Source of the DNA: Caedibacter sp. 37-49
GTDB lineage: Bacteria > Pseudomonadota > Alphaproteobacteria > Caedimonadales > Caedimonadaceae
Length of the DNA: 42,210 nt
Assembly (NCBI GenBank): GCA_001898725.1
Contig: MKUV01000008.1
Coordinates: 1-42,210, forward strand
Reading direction: 5' to 3'
Every line of letters begins with the position of its first letter. The first letter of the stretch is position 1. The notes beneath the pieces were generated by a model that was not told the DNA's origin, ran no database searches, and was given only the letters and a program-made list of their open reading frames with translations. The position numbers were made by a program, and so were the translations under genes. This document shows positions 1 to 7,708 of the stretch, one piece after another.

Positions 1-176
1 AAGAGAAACTCTTCCTTGACCATCTACAACCACACTACCATATCATGCTACAAATATCAAGAAAAATCATCCCAAAAAAAAAGTATTTTATCAATACAAA
101 TCAATAACTTATAAAAGATTTTAGAGATATTTATTATCTCTATGTATTATCCAAAAATGCTTTAAATCAGCAAATA
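1..176. other. AT-rich non-coding edge, nothing recognised
   Basis: No open frame here can be tied to a known family; plus-strand frames end in stops within about 40 codons. A minus-strand ATG at position 23 could begin a gene running off the window, but too few codons are visible to judge. A short inverted repeat (arms AGAGATA and TATCTCT, about 123-141) lies downstream of the HTH gene and might be a weak terminator, although it has no clear T-run. Confidence 0.4.
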
Positions 177-407
177 TTATAAATGAATGGTTGCATTTGA
201 AGATCTTCCTTCGATATCCAAAATATCACCAGGCTCGCATTCAAGTGCCTGGCAAATAGCTTCAAGTGTTGAAAATCTTATTGCTTTAGCCTTACCTGTT
301 TTTAAAATTGATAAATTTGTCTCTGAGATACCAACCATTTCAGCAAGTTGGTTTAATCTTATTTTGCGACGTGCAAGCAGCTCGTCTAAACGAACAATGA
401 TCTTCAT
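177..407 (-). CDS. YozG-type Cro/C1 HTH regulator
   Basis: Small (76 aa) XRE-family DNA-binding protein. The helix-turn-helix is visible as LNQLAEMVGISETNLSILK (about residues 18-36), followed by FSTLEAICQALECEPGDIL, the usual tail of the YozG/Cro-like group. The frame is open up to 476, but the ATG at 407 is preferred: it has TAGGGAGA just upstream and lies 10 bases after the stop of the DUF2975 gene. This family is commonly encoded right behind a DUF2975 membrane protein, as here, so the two probably form one unit in which the HTH protein controls the operon. The target is unknown. Confidence 0.88.
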   Translation of the reverse strand: MKIIVRLDELLARRKIRLNQLAEMVGISETNLSILKTGKAKAIRFSTLEAICQALECEPGDILDIEGRSSNATIHL

Positions 408-417
408 GTTTATCTCC

Positions 418-957
418 CTAAATGACCGCCCGCTGTTCTTCAGAGATTTGGTGAGCTTGTTTGATAAGAAAAACAATTAAATAAAGGCAAGTTGCTAGCA
501 AAATACTATTTATATTATCTGTTCCAAACCCTATTGTTAAAGTGCGCTGACCAACAGGAAGATGCAACGTCGTTATAAAACTTAATACTGTTTCTGATAT
601 TGGCTCATAAATAATTGAAAATAAATAGAAACGAGAAATTTTTTCAAACAAAGAAATAGAATTTTTTGAAAAGGGTTCCCCTTGGCGAATAAGTTCTAAC
701 AACATGTAAAGAAAGGTCAAAACAATCCCAAAAAGGGCACTTCCTATTGTCTCAACAAACCATCCTGTTAACCGTTGACTTATACTTAACGTTTTTAAGA
801 CTTCCAAAGAAAGAGAAGTTTCAAACCAGCCGCCCACTGACACAACATCTTGTGACCATTCTAGAACAGGCATTAGCATAATAAAACAACCGTAAATGAT
901 TAAGAATATTTTTAAAAATTCAATTAACTTTAAAGACTTGGACTTACCACGTTTCAT
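418..957 (-). CDS. DUF2975 family membrane protein
   Basis: Integral membrane protein of 179 aa with about four hydrophobic segments (roughly residues 13-31, 68-88, 104-125 and 148-165), the layout of DUF2975. Its function is not established in the literature I know; the family is recognised mainly by its pairing with a small XRE regulator, which is seen immediately downstream. The frame extends to an ATG at 975, but the ATG at 957 has AAGGA seven bases upstream and is the better start. The C-terminus (HQISEEQRAVI) is hydrophilic. It could act as a membrane sensor or partner of the regulator, which is inference. Confidence 0.8.
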   Translation of the reverse strand: MKRGKSKSLKLIEFLKIFLIIYGCFIMLMPVLEWSQDVVSVGGWFETSLSLEVLKTLSISQRLTGWFVETIGSALFGIVLTFLYMLLELIRQGEPFSKNSISLFEKISRFYLFSIIYEPISETVLSFITTLHLPVGQRTLTIGFGTDNINSILLATCLYLIVFLIKQAHQISEEQRAVI

Positions 958-1087
958 ACTTAGATCCTTAATCATTAATACATTCCATTCACTATAGCAT
1001 ATACTTAGTGAATTACAACAATTATTTTACGAAAATCGTAAAAAAATTATTAATCAATTGCTTACGTTAAAATACAGGCTAGAAGTG

Positions 1088-1567
1088 TTATTCTTTTATA
1101 GAATAAAACTTGCTTTTGAAAAAAACTAATGGCTTCTCAGGCGACAAAATATCCAAGCTATGCGCTTCTGCGATAAGAATATGATGGTCCCCCGCCGCAT
1201 GGATGGCATGAGGCTTACACTCAAGGACAGCAACACTCCCTTCAATTATAGGGTTTCCAAGGGAAGAGGATGACCACTTAATGTCATTCCAATTTTTTAA
1301 ATCATGTGATGCAAAACTGCGTGCAATAGATTCTTGGTGACCAGATAAAATGTTCACGGCGAAGCAAGGGGCTTCTGTAAAATAATGAGCTGTCTTGGAA
1401 TATTTATTCAAACAAAACAATAAAAGTGGTGGTTCTAACGACGCAGATGTCAATGAATTGATCGTCATACCGTGAGGTTTATTTTCTAAATCGCAGGTCG
1501 TTAAAATGGCAACGCCCGTCGTAAAATGTCCCATTGTTTTGCGGAAATCATGTGAAGAAAAAGACAT
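1088..1567 (-). CDS. Flavin reductase-like, FMN-binding split barrel protein
   Basis: 159 aa, the full length of the RutF/HpaC/NtaB flavin reductase family, which uses NAD(P)H to reduce free FMN or FAD for partner monooxygenases or other acceptors. Family features are the N-terminal FRKTMGHFTTGVAILTT, the GMTINSLTSASLEPPLLLFCL strand pair (flavin binding) and GDHHILIAEAHSLD near the C-terminus. The gene starts two bases after the ABC ATPase stop, so it is co-transcribed with the amino-acid transporter. No monooxygenase is present nearby, so its acceptor is unknown; a role in reducing an imported sulfur or amino-acid compound is possible but speculative. Confidence 0.85.
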   Translation of the reverse strand: MSFSSHDFRKTMGHFTTGVAILTTCDLENKPHGMTINSLTSASLEPPLLLFCLNKYSKTAHYFTEAPCFAVNILSGHQESIARSFASHDLKNWNDIKWSSSSLGNPIIEGSVAVLECKPHAIHAAGDHHILIAEAHSLDILSPEKPLVFFKSKFYSIKE

Positions 1568-1569
1568 TG

Positions 1570-2292
1570 CTAAAGCACTTTCTCTAAGAACTGTTGTGCA
1601 CGAACCGTTTTAGGCTTCTTAAAAAATTCTTTGGGGGATGAAACTTCAAGAAGCTTACCTTCATCTAAAAACCATATCTTATCTGCGGCCTCACGCGCAA
1701 ATCCCATCTCATGCGTAACAATAACCATTGTCATTTTTTGTTGTGCCAAGCTCTTTATAACTTCTAAAACTTCTTTGACCATTTCAGGATCTAAAGCTGA
1801 TGTTGGTTCATCAAAAAGGATGACTTCAGGTTCCATTGCAAGTGCTCGAGCGATTGCAACACGTTGCTTTTGTCCTCCTGAAAGCTGAGAAGGATAAGCA
1901 GACAATTTTTCAAAAAGGCCAACTTTTTTTAAGAGTGTCTCAGCCTTTTCAATAGCTTTTTCACGTGACTCTTTTAATACTTGGCAAGGTGAATAAATTA
2001 GATTTTCAAGAACCGTCATATGAGGAAATAAATTAAACTGTTGAAAAACCATCCCTATTTTCTGTCGAATTAAATGCGTGCGACAAGAAGGTGCTGTAAT
2101 TTCTTGTTGCTTGATAAAAATTTGGCCTTCTGTCGGCTTCTCTAAAAGATTAAGACAGCGTAAAAATGTTGATTTTCCTGATCCTGAAGGCCCAAGGATT
2201 GCAATGACTTCCCCCTGCGCAACCTCAGCTGAAATATTTTTAAGAATATTATTGTGGGCAAAACTTTTAGAGAGGTTTTTAATCTTAATCAC
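1570..2292 (-). CDS. Amino-acid ABC transporter ATP-binding protein
   Basis: 240 aa, a polar amino-acid uptake ATPase of the GlnQ/HisP/ArtP type. Walker A is GPSGSGKST (about 34-42), the Q-loop lies in [18 protein letters not shown], the ABC signature is [15 protein letters not shown], Walker B is [14 protein letters not shown], and the H-switch is VTHEMGFA. Hydrolyses ATP in the cytoplasm to drive the permease encoded just upstream, with which it overlaps by 8 bases. No periplasmic binding protein gene is in the unit, so the substrate (glutamine, arginine, cystine and so on) cannot be fixed from sequence alone. Confidence 0.95.
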   Translation of the reverse strand: MIKIKNLSKSFAHNNILKNISAEVAQGEVIAILGPSGSGKSTFLRCLNLLEKPTEGQIFIKQQEITAPSCRTHLIRQKIGMVFQQFNLFPHMTVLENLIYSPCQVLKESREKAIEKAETLLKKVGLFEKLSAYPSQLSGGQKQRVAIARALAMEPEVILFDEPTSALDPEMVKEVLEVIKSLAQQKMTMVIVTHEMGFAREAADKIWFLDEGKLLEVSSPKEFFKKPKTVRAQQFLEKVL

Positions 2293-2980
2293 TTTTATTT
2301 AACCTTTGTTCAAGTATCGTCGCCATTTTAGAAAAAAGAATAACAAGCACATAATAGATAAATCCAACTGCCATAAGAGGTTCAAAATAGATATATTTTT
2401 CTGCAGCTATGATATTTGCACGTCGCAACAAATCCGCCTCTCCAATAATTGAAATCAAAGCAGATTCTTTTAGAAGATTTACAAATTCATTGACGAGAGC
2501 TGGAAGAATATTTTTAATTGCTTGTGGGAAAATAATATCTTTCATCATTAATCTTGGCCGAATGCCTAAAGCCACAGCTGCCTCAAACTGGCCTTTATCA
2601 ACAGCTTGAATTCCTGCGCGAATTATTTCAGAAACATAGGCACCAGAATTAAGTGAAAATGCAATAACACCAGCTTCAAACGCTGAAATTTGATAGCCTG
2701 TCATCTGAGGCAAAGCGAAATAAATAAGGGATAGCTGTACAAGAAGAGGTGTCCCTCGAAAAATAGACGTGTAAAATTTAGAAAAAATCTCCAAGACTTT
2801 AGAAGATGAAAGCTTCATAAGAGCCAGAATCGCTCCAACAATAAAACCAAAAATTACTGAGAGTAACGTATACTTTAAAGTAACGAATGTACCCCCAAGA
2901 ATATAGGGGAATGACTCGATAACAACAGAAAAATCAAACAAAGTTATTCTCTTCTTAAAAATAATGGGGAATGCTATCAC
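2285..2980 (-). CDS. Amino-acid ABC transporter permease
   Basis: 231 aa inner-membrane permease of the HisM/GlnP family. About five membrane segments; starts in the family style with [16 protein letters not shown] and carries the EAA loop ([22 protein letters not shown]) that contacts the ATPase. First gene of the unit with the ATPase and flavin reductase. The start used is a GTG at 2980 with only a poor Shine-Dalgarno; a TTG a few codons later (before FDFSVV) is an alternative. The partner binding protein must be encoded elsewhere. Confidence 0.93.
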   Translation of the reverse strand: MIAFPIIFKKRITLFDFSVVIESFPYILGGTFVTLKYTLLSVIFGFIVGAILALMKLSSSKVLEIFSKFYTSIFRGTPLLVQLSLIYFALPQMTGYQISAFEAGVIAFSLNSGAYVSEIIRAGIQAVDKGQFEAAVALGIRPRLMMKDIIFPQAIKNILPALVNEFVNLLKESALISIIGEADLLRRANIIAAEKYIYFEPLMAVGFIYYVLVILFSKMATILEQRLNKSD

Positions 2981-3146
2981 GTTTTTCTAAAAAATTCAAA
3001 GAAAGCCATAATTAATTTTTTTTTAATCAAAAGATGACAACATAAATATGAATAAGAAAATTTTAATTTCGTAGCAATAAAAAGTAACAAAAATTATTTT
3101 CTATACAATTAATATTTTCTTAATACTGTTAATAATATAATAAAAA

Positions 3147-3155
3147 TGTTATAAT
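3147..3155 (+). promoter_or_regulatory. Extended -10 promoter of the pilin gene
   Basis: TGTTATAAT is a perfect extended -10 element (TGnTATAAT), about 35 bases before the pilin ATG. No good -35 is visible 17 bases upstream (TGTTAA), which is normal for extended -10 promoters. AT-rich surroundings raise the chance of a random match. Confidence 0.5.
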
Positions 3156-3189
3156 GGAAGTATAAAAAATTCACGAGGAGGTGATTTAA

Positions 3190-3366
3190 ATGAAAATGCT
3201 AATAAATAATTTTCTAAGAGATGAAGAAGGTGCATCTTTGGTTGAGTACGCCATTCTTGCTGCCCTCATATCCGTCGTTGCTATTGCTATTATTGGTGAT
3301 GTGGGTACAAAAGTTAAAGACACATTCACAAGCATTAATAACAAGTTAGTTGGCGTAGGAGCATAA
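3190..3366 (+). CDS. Flp/Fap-type pilin subunit (orphan)
   Basis: 58 aa. The N-terminus has the Flp prepilin pattern: a short charged leader ending DEEG, then the processing site G14/A15, then ASLVEYAILAALISVVAIA with Glu at +5 of the mature protein, followed by a short hydrophilic tail ending GVGA. Prepilin peptidase (TadV/CpaA type) would cut after Gly14 and the mature 44-residue subunit would assemble into a Tad-type fibre. The ATG is preceded by AGGAGGTGAT, a full match to the 16S rRNA tail, so high translation is expected. It stands alone on the plus strand with its own terminator; no tad/cpa genes are in the window. Confidence 0.9.
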   Translation: MKMLINNFLRDEEGASLVEYAILAALISVVAIAIIGDVGTKVKDTFTSINNKLVGVGA

Positions 3367-3387
3367 CTCCTAAGAGAACTTAGATAC

Positions 3388-3416
3388 AAAAAAGGCCTGA
3401 ATAAATCAGGCCTTTT
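3388..3416. terminator. Bidirectional rho-independent terminator
   Basis: Stem GGCCTGA/TCAGGCC with loop ATAAA, flanked by an A-run on the left and a T-run on the right, so it works for both the pilin gene (plus) and the convergent HU gene (minus). It lies about 20 bases after each stop codon. Confidence 0.9.
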
Positions 3417-3438
3417 AGCATTTCTCAACAAAAATTTA

Positions 3439-3711
3439 TCAAGCAACAGCTTCTTTTAAGCTTTTACCTGCACGGAATTTTGGAATTTTTGAAGCTGGAA
3501 TCTTAATTTTTTCACCTGTACGTGGATTACGTCCTTCACTTGCTGCACGCTTTGTCACAGTAAATGTGCCAAAACCAACAAATCTTACTTCGCCACTCTT
3601 TTTCAAAGCATGCGTAATTGCCTCAAAAATACCATCCACAGCTTTTGCAGAATCACCTTTTGTGAGCCCAGAAAGAGAAGAGACTTTTGCTACTAAATCA
3701 CTCTTGTTCAC
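3439..3711 (-). CDS. hupB: DNA-binding protein HU
   Basis: 90 aa, the exact length of HU/IHF subunits. Begins MNKSDLVAKVSSLSGLTKGD; contains GEVRFVGFGTFTVTKRAASEGRNP and the DNA-intercalating arm RNPRTGEKIKIPASKIPKF, ending in a short helix. A nucleoid protein that bends DNA and is usually very abundant. The start codon is GTG at 3711 with AAAGG upstream. The conserved pattern favours HU over IHF. It has its own promoter, and its upstream region has two palindromes (see findings). Confidence 0.95.
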   Translation of the reverse strand: MNKSDLVAKVSSLSGLTKGDSAKAVDGIFEAITHALKKSGEVRFVGFGTFTVTKRAASEGRNPRTGEKIKIPASKIPKFRAGKSLKEAVA

Positions 3712-3742
3712 GATAATTACCTTTTGTTCCGATTAATCCAAG

Positions 3743-3756
3743 GAGCTTATAAGCTC
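3743..3756. promoter_or_regulatory. 14-bp palindrome in the HU gene leader
   Basis: GAGCTTATAAGCTC is a perfect inverted repeat between the predicted -10 box and the HU start codon. It could be a regulator site or a small hairpin in the leader. Confidence 0.4.
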
Positions 3757-3769
3757 ATACACAGTTGTG

Positions 3770-3798
3770 AGTCTATTAAAGACTTTACTTGCCGTCAA
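3770..3798 (-). promoter_or_regulatory. Sigma70-type promoter of the HU gene
   Basis: On the minus strand TTGACG (5 of 6 to the -35 consensus), a 17-base spacer, then TAGACT (4 of 6 to the -10 consensus). It is followed after roughly 60 bases by the HU GTG start. Confidence 0.6.
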
Positions 3799-3804
3799 TG
3801 CAAG

Positions 3805-3823
3805 TTTTCCTAAATTAGGAAAA
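3805..3823. promoter_or_regulatory. 19-bp palindrome just upstream of the HU promoter
   Basis: TTTTCCTAAATTAGGAAAA is a perfect inverted repeat around a central A, ending 7 bases upstream of the HU -35 box. It lacks a T-run in the right place for a terminator of the upstream ftsB-like gene, so an operator or other protein site is the more likely reading. Confidence 0.4.
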
Positions 3824-3908
3824 AACAAATATTCTTACATCTTTTAATTTCTTAAATATGAGGCAGAATTCTATGAAATTAAGAAGAAATGCTAAACAAT
3901 AGAATTTA

Positions 3909-4229
3909 TCAATTAGACTTATTTTTGCCGTAAACAACGACTTCATGTGGGTGAACATATCCTAAAACATCTTTAGCTCGTTCTGCAAGTAAATCAGAAC
4001 AAATTGATCCCGGACGTAATAATTTCACACGATTTTCAAGTAAGCTCTCCTGTTGCTTTAAAGAAGATAAGCGTTCTTGAGCTTTAACCAATTGATTTTC
4101 AAGGGATTGCCAAGCGAAAACCCCTCTATTTCCCTGAATAAGATGATACGAAAAATAAGTAATCGCGCATATCCCAAAGCTAGGTGCAATAAAACGGTTG
4201 GCTCTTCTTCTAAGTTCACGTATCAACAT
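3909..4229 (-). CDS. ftsB: FtsB/DivIC-like septum formation initiator
   Basis: 106 aa, single-pass inner-membrane division protein. A short cytoplasmic N-terminus is rich in Arg (LIRELRRRANRF), followed by one membrane segment (about 15-33), a coiled coil (SLENQLVKAQERLSSLKQQESLLENRV) and the usual tail LLAERAKDVLGYVHPHEVVVY. FtsB forms a periplasmic complex with FtsL and FtsQ in the divisome. In many alphaproteobacteria it lies between eno and pdhA; here it stands between HU and the tricorn-like gene, and pdhA is 30 kb away. The symbol rests on the family pattern, since sequence identity in this family is low. Confidence 0.85.
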   Translation of the reverse strand: MLIRELRRRANRFIAPSFGICAITYFSYHLIQGNRGVFAWQSLENQLVKAQERLSSLKQQESLLENRVKLLRPGSICSDLLAERAKDVLGYVHPHEVVVYGKNKSN

Positions 4230-4330
4230 GGTTTGTAAGATAATCTATTCTTTTTTTTATTACAACTTTAATCATTATGTTAACCTAAAGAGATTTTTCT
4301 TGCCCTTTTATCCTATTTTTCTCACTTTAT

Positions 4331-7300
4331 CTAACGAGATTCTTTTTTAGCAATAGGCAAAACATATGGATAATTTTCCATTATTTCAGCAACTTCTTTA
4401 AGCGCCCTATCAAGTTGGGGATCTTTTCCATGCAGGTAATCTTGAGGCATGATATCAACTTCAATATCAGGATCAACTCCATAATTTTCAAGTTTCAAGC
4501 CTACATCTTTGAACCAAAATGAAAATTCCGGCTGTGTCGTCATCCCTCCATCAACAAGCGGATATCTAGGCGCAATTCCGATAACACCTCCCCATGTTCT
4601 TTTACCAATAAGCGGCCCTAATTTCATCAGTTTAAAAGCATGCGAAAACATATCTCCATCTGAACCAGCATATTCATTGGTAATAGCCACCATAGGACCA
4701 GCTGGCGAATCTTCAGGATAAGGCATTAACCCATGATGGCGAGATGCATCATATCCTAAACGACGACGCGCAAGCTTTTCTAATAACAAAGCAGAGACAT
4801 TCCCTCCTCCATTGAAACGCACATCAACAATAAGCCCTTCTCGATCACATTCTGCAAGAAAAGAACGATGGAATTCTGCAAATCCTTGAACCCCCATATC
4901 TGGGATATGAATATACCCCACTTTTCCTTGCGTTTTGTTGTGAATGTAAGAGCGATTTCCTTCAACCCAATCACGATAGCGGATATTTGTTTGTGAGCGA
5001 ACTGTTTTAACAATTACATCTCTTTTATTTTTACCATCCTTATCACTGACAGTAAGAGCAATTTCCAGATTAGCCTGATGCACAAGCAGGGAACTAGGCG
5101 CTGTAAATTCATCTAATTCTTGATGGTTAATTGCCCATAGTAAATCGCCTTCTTTAATGTCTAAACCTGGCTGCAACAAAGGGGACCCTTTCGTTGGCAA
5201 CCAATGATCTCCGCGCGCGATCTTCATAAATCGGTACGCTTTTTTCTTAGAATCAAAGCTGAAATCTGCAGCAAGCTGACCGACCGTATATTTTGGTGCC
5301 ATGCGAAGATCACCACCATAAACATACGCATGGGATGTTCCTAACTCACCTTGCATTTCCCATAATAAATCACTTAGCTCTCCACGACTTCCGATCCGAG
5401 AAATGAGACTATAATAGCGTTTATAGATCTGTTGCCAATCAATCTTAGACATATCCTCACACCAGAAATGGTCTCGTTGAAGACGCCAAGCTTCTTTATA
5501 CATTTGCTCCCATTCAAAAACAGGATTAACCGCGACTCGTAAACGATTTAAATCAACCCATCCATTCTTACGACATGGCTTATCCGTATCACGATCATCC
5601 GGCTTCTCATCAGCTTTAAAGACACGTAATTTTTGTCCTGTCTTATAACCAATCCATTGTTGATCTAAAGAAAAATTAAGGACAGTAACATTATGAACAA
5701 GATCATCTATTTTTTGTGATTCAAAATCAAAAGTTTCAAGAGTTGCGCCTTCATATTCTGAAGCATGTTCAGAATCATGCAAAGACGTATCAAAGTGCCA
5801 AGTGAGGTAAGCTATTTTTCCCTTAAGTGCAACTAAATCACTATAATGTCCTTCCTCAATAGGGAATGCAATTAAACGATTCTCAATTCCTTCTAAATCG
5901 ATTTTGATTTTTTCAATTTTTTTCTTCTTATTATCGTCTTCTTTTTTAGCTTTTTCGTCCTCTTCTTTTACGGCAAGTCCTTGTGATTTTGCAATGAAAG
6001 GCGATGTTGTTTCTTTTTGTAAAGTAATAGCGTAAGGTCTCATCCCGCGCGGGAATCCTAATTCAAAATGCAGCGCATCCCAACTTGGATTGAAATGGCG
6101 ATACGAAAGAAAATATAAATACTTTCCATCTGGGTCAAAGGCTGGGGACAAGTCACGCATCAAAGGTTGCGTGATTGGTGTCAGTTTTTTAGTTTTTACA
6201 TGATAAAGTTTTAAACCTATTGTCCGTCTTGTAAATGAACAGCTATAAGCAACCCATTCACCATCCGGTGACCATGCCACATCATCAAGGTTCGAATGCT
6301 CACTACGATCAATTTTTGTAAGTTCCCAAGTACTTAAGTCAATATGAAAAATCTCGTTACGATGATTCACTAAGATGGCTTCATCTTTCACAGGATTTGG
6401 ATAAATATTTTCTGCACGACCAAAAGAGAGCACACCCGAAGAACTTAAGCGTTCCGAAGTTTCTCCATGATAAATTTCAAGAATTTCTTCGCAATCACGA
6501 TCATGAATTAAAAGAATCCTTTCTCCATCATGCAACCACCTTGGAATACGAAAACGAACGCCTTGTTGTGCTCCAAGTTGGAAAACAGCCCCATCCCAAT
6601 TGCCAAAAGCAAATGCTTTACCACGGGTTACAACAGCCAAATGATGACCTTTGGGATGAATCGAGAAATCTTCTAGATAACGCCCAGGTGTAATAAATTT
6701 TCGATTACGTTGGAATTTCGTGCTCTTATAATCAAAAATGACTTTCTGTGATACATTCTTTTGGGGGTCAAAAAGATAAAGATCGCCACCAGCATGGTAA
6801 ACAATACGAGCTCCATCACTCGATTGATTGCGCACATAGTAGTCAGAATGCGTGGTGTGCTGTTTGATGTCTGTCCCATCCATAAGACAAGAATAGAGGT
6901 TTCCCACGCCTTCATGGTCAGAGCTAAAATAAATACGGTTTTGAACCCATAATGGACGGGCAAAATCGCTTTTTATATCTAAAAGACTTTTAAAGTCACC
7001 TTTCCCAGTTTGATCAATCCACAACTGTCCTGCCGTTCCTCCGCGATAGCGTTTCCAGAATCCATATTCTCTGTACCCATGTCTTTGGATGACAGCAATC
7101 TTGCTTCCTTTTTCTTTGTAAGAGATAAAATTAGCCGGGCCAATCGGAAGACGCTGTGGTTCTCCGCCATTTGGAGAAACACACCATAAAGCATTCCAAC
7201 GGCCAAATGGTTGACCTGCGGAACTCGCAAAAATGATGCCTTCTTCTGTCCACGCAATGACATTCACTTCATCGCCTAAGAAAGTAAGACGTTTGATAGA

Positions 7301-7531
7301 TCCCCCATCAATTGGCATAACATAAACTTCTGGATAACCTTCTTCTGATCCTGCAAAAGCGATTTGCGTTCCATCGGGAGAAAACACCGGCGTACTTGCT
7401 AACCCTAGCCCAGCAGTAAGCCGTCTTGCAACGCCCCCTTCCGTTGAGACCATCCACAGATCATCCTCAGAAACAAAGACGATCTGTTCTTTAAAAATTG
7501 TTGGGTAACGATAGTAACCTTCTGTACTCAT
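4331..7531 (-). CDS. Tricorn-like S41 protease
   Basis: 1,066 aa from the ATG at 7531 (SD-like GTGAGA upstream; a GTG at 7543 adds four residues). Order: two N-terminal beta-propellers with TolB/WD40-like repeats (GYYRYPTIF, then FSPDGTQIAFAG and similar), a Lys/Glu-rich linker near residue 535, tricorn core C1, a PDZ-like domain, and the S41 catalytic core. The catalytic Ser-His pair is seen in GTSHAY (Ser733/His734), the nucleophile in AGSDGD (Ser957) and the Glu in QPEFSFW (Glu1002), matching tricorn Ser745/His746, Ser965 and Glu1023. No signal peptide, so cytoplasmic. Expected to cut peptides produced by ATP-dependent proteases. Monocistronic. Confidence 0.93.
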   Translation of the reverse strand: MSTEGYYRYPTIFKEQIVFVSEDDLWMVSTEGGVARRLTAGLGLASTPVFSPDGTQIAFAGSEEGYPEVYVMPIDGGSIKRLTFLGDEVNVIAWTEEGIIFASSAGQPFGRWNALWCVSPNGGEPQRLPIGPANFISYKEKGSKIAVIQRHGYREYGFWKRYRGGTAGQLWIDQTGKGDFKSLLDIKSDFARPLWVQNRIYFSSDHEGVGNLYSCLMDGTDIKQHTTHSDYYVRNQSSDGARIVYHAGGDLYLFDPQKNVSQKVIFDYKSTKFQRNRKFITPGRYLEDFSIHPKGHHLAVVTRGKAFAFGNWDGAVFQLGAQQGVRFRIPRWLHDGERILLIHDRDCEEILEIYHGETSERLSSSGVLSFGRAENIYPNPVKDEAILVNHRNEIFHIDLSTWELTKIDRSEHSNLDDVAWSPDGEWVAYSCSFTRRTIGLKLYHVKTKKLTPITQPLMRDLSPAFDPDGKYLYFLSYRHFNPSWDALHFELGFPRGMRPYAITLQKETTSPFIAKSQGLAVKEEDEKAKKEDDNKKKKIEKIKIDLEGIENRLIAFPIEEGHYSDLVALKGKIAYLTWHFDTSLHDSEHASEYEGATLETFDFESQKIDDLVHNVTVLNFSLDQQWIGYKTGQKLRVFKADEKPDDRDTDKPCRKNGWVDLNRLRVAVNPVFEWEQMYKEAWRLQRDHFWCEDMSKIDWQQIYKRYYSLISRIGSRGELSDLLWEMQGELGTSHAYVYGGDLRMAPKYTVGQLAADFSFDSKKKAYRFMKIARGDHWLPTKGSPLLQPGLDIKEGDLLWAINHQELDEFTAPSSLLVHQANLEIALTVSDKDGKNKRDVIVKTVRSQTNIRYRDWVEGNRSYIHNKTQGKVGYIHIPDMGVQGFAEFHRSFLAECDREGLIVDVRFNGGGNVSALLLEKLARRRLGYDASRHHGLMPYPEDSPAGPMVAITNEYAGSDGDMFSHAFKLMKLGPLIGKRTWGGVIGIAPRYPLVDGGMTTQPEFSFWFKDVGLKLENYGVDPDIEVDIMPQDYLHGKDPQLDRALKEVAEIMENYPYVLPIAKKESR

Positions 7532-7563
7532 TGTAAATCTCACTTTGCTTTTAGATAAGTTAC

Positions 7564-7591
7564 AGCATAAGGAAACTTAAATTAAAATCAA
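7564..7591 (-). promoter_or_regulatory. Possible promoter of the tricorn-like gene
   Basis: On the minus strand TTGATT, a 16-base spacer, then TATGCT (both 4 of 6 to consensus), about 30 bases upstream of the ATG at 7531. Plausible but weak in AT-rich DNA. The rest of 7592-7708 shows no gene. Confidence 0.35.
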
Positions 7592-7708
7592 GCATTCCAA
7601 TGATTTAATTTTTTTTATTTGAATGATAGTTGGACATTCCCGATAAGACAGAAATTTGTTAAAGGGGTAGCTTTACTTTATAAGATATAAATACTTAATT
7701 TCATTAAA

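Noticed and set aside
187-480. 97-residue plus-strand frame opposite the HTH gene
   Set aside because: Shadow of the HTH and DUF2975 genes on the minus strand; no family match and no ribosome site.
3186-3446. 86-residue minus-strand frame across the pilin gene
   Set aside because: It lies antisense to the Flp pilin gene and runs through the terminator; the pilin frame has a clear family pattern and ribosome site.
6281-6300. GGTTCGAATGC, which looks like a tRNA T-arm
   Set aside because: It is inside the tricorn-like coding region and no acceptor or anticodon stem can be formed around it.
6397-6693. 98-residue plus-strand frame in the tricorn-like gene
   Set aside because: Antisense to the propeller region of an intact protease gene; His/Gln-rich composition is that of a shadow frame.
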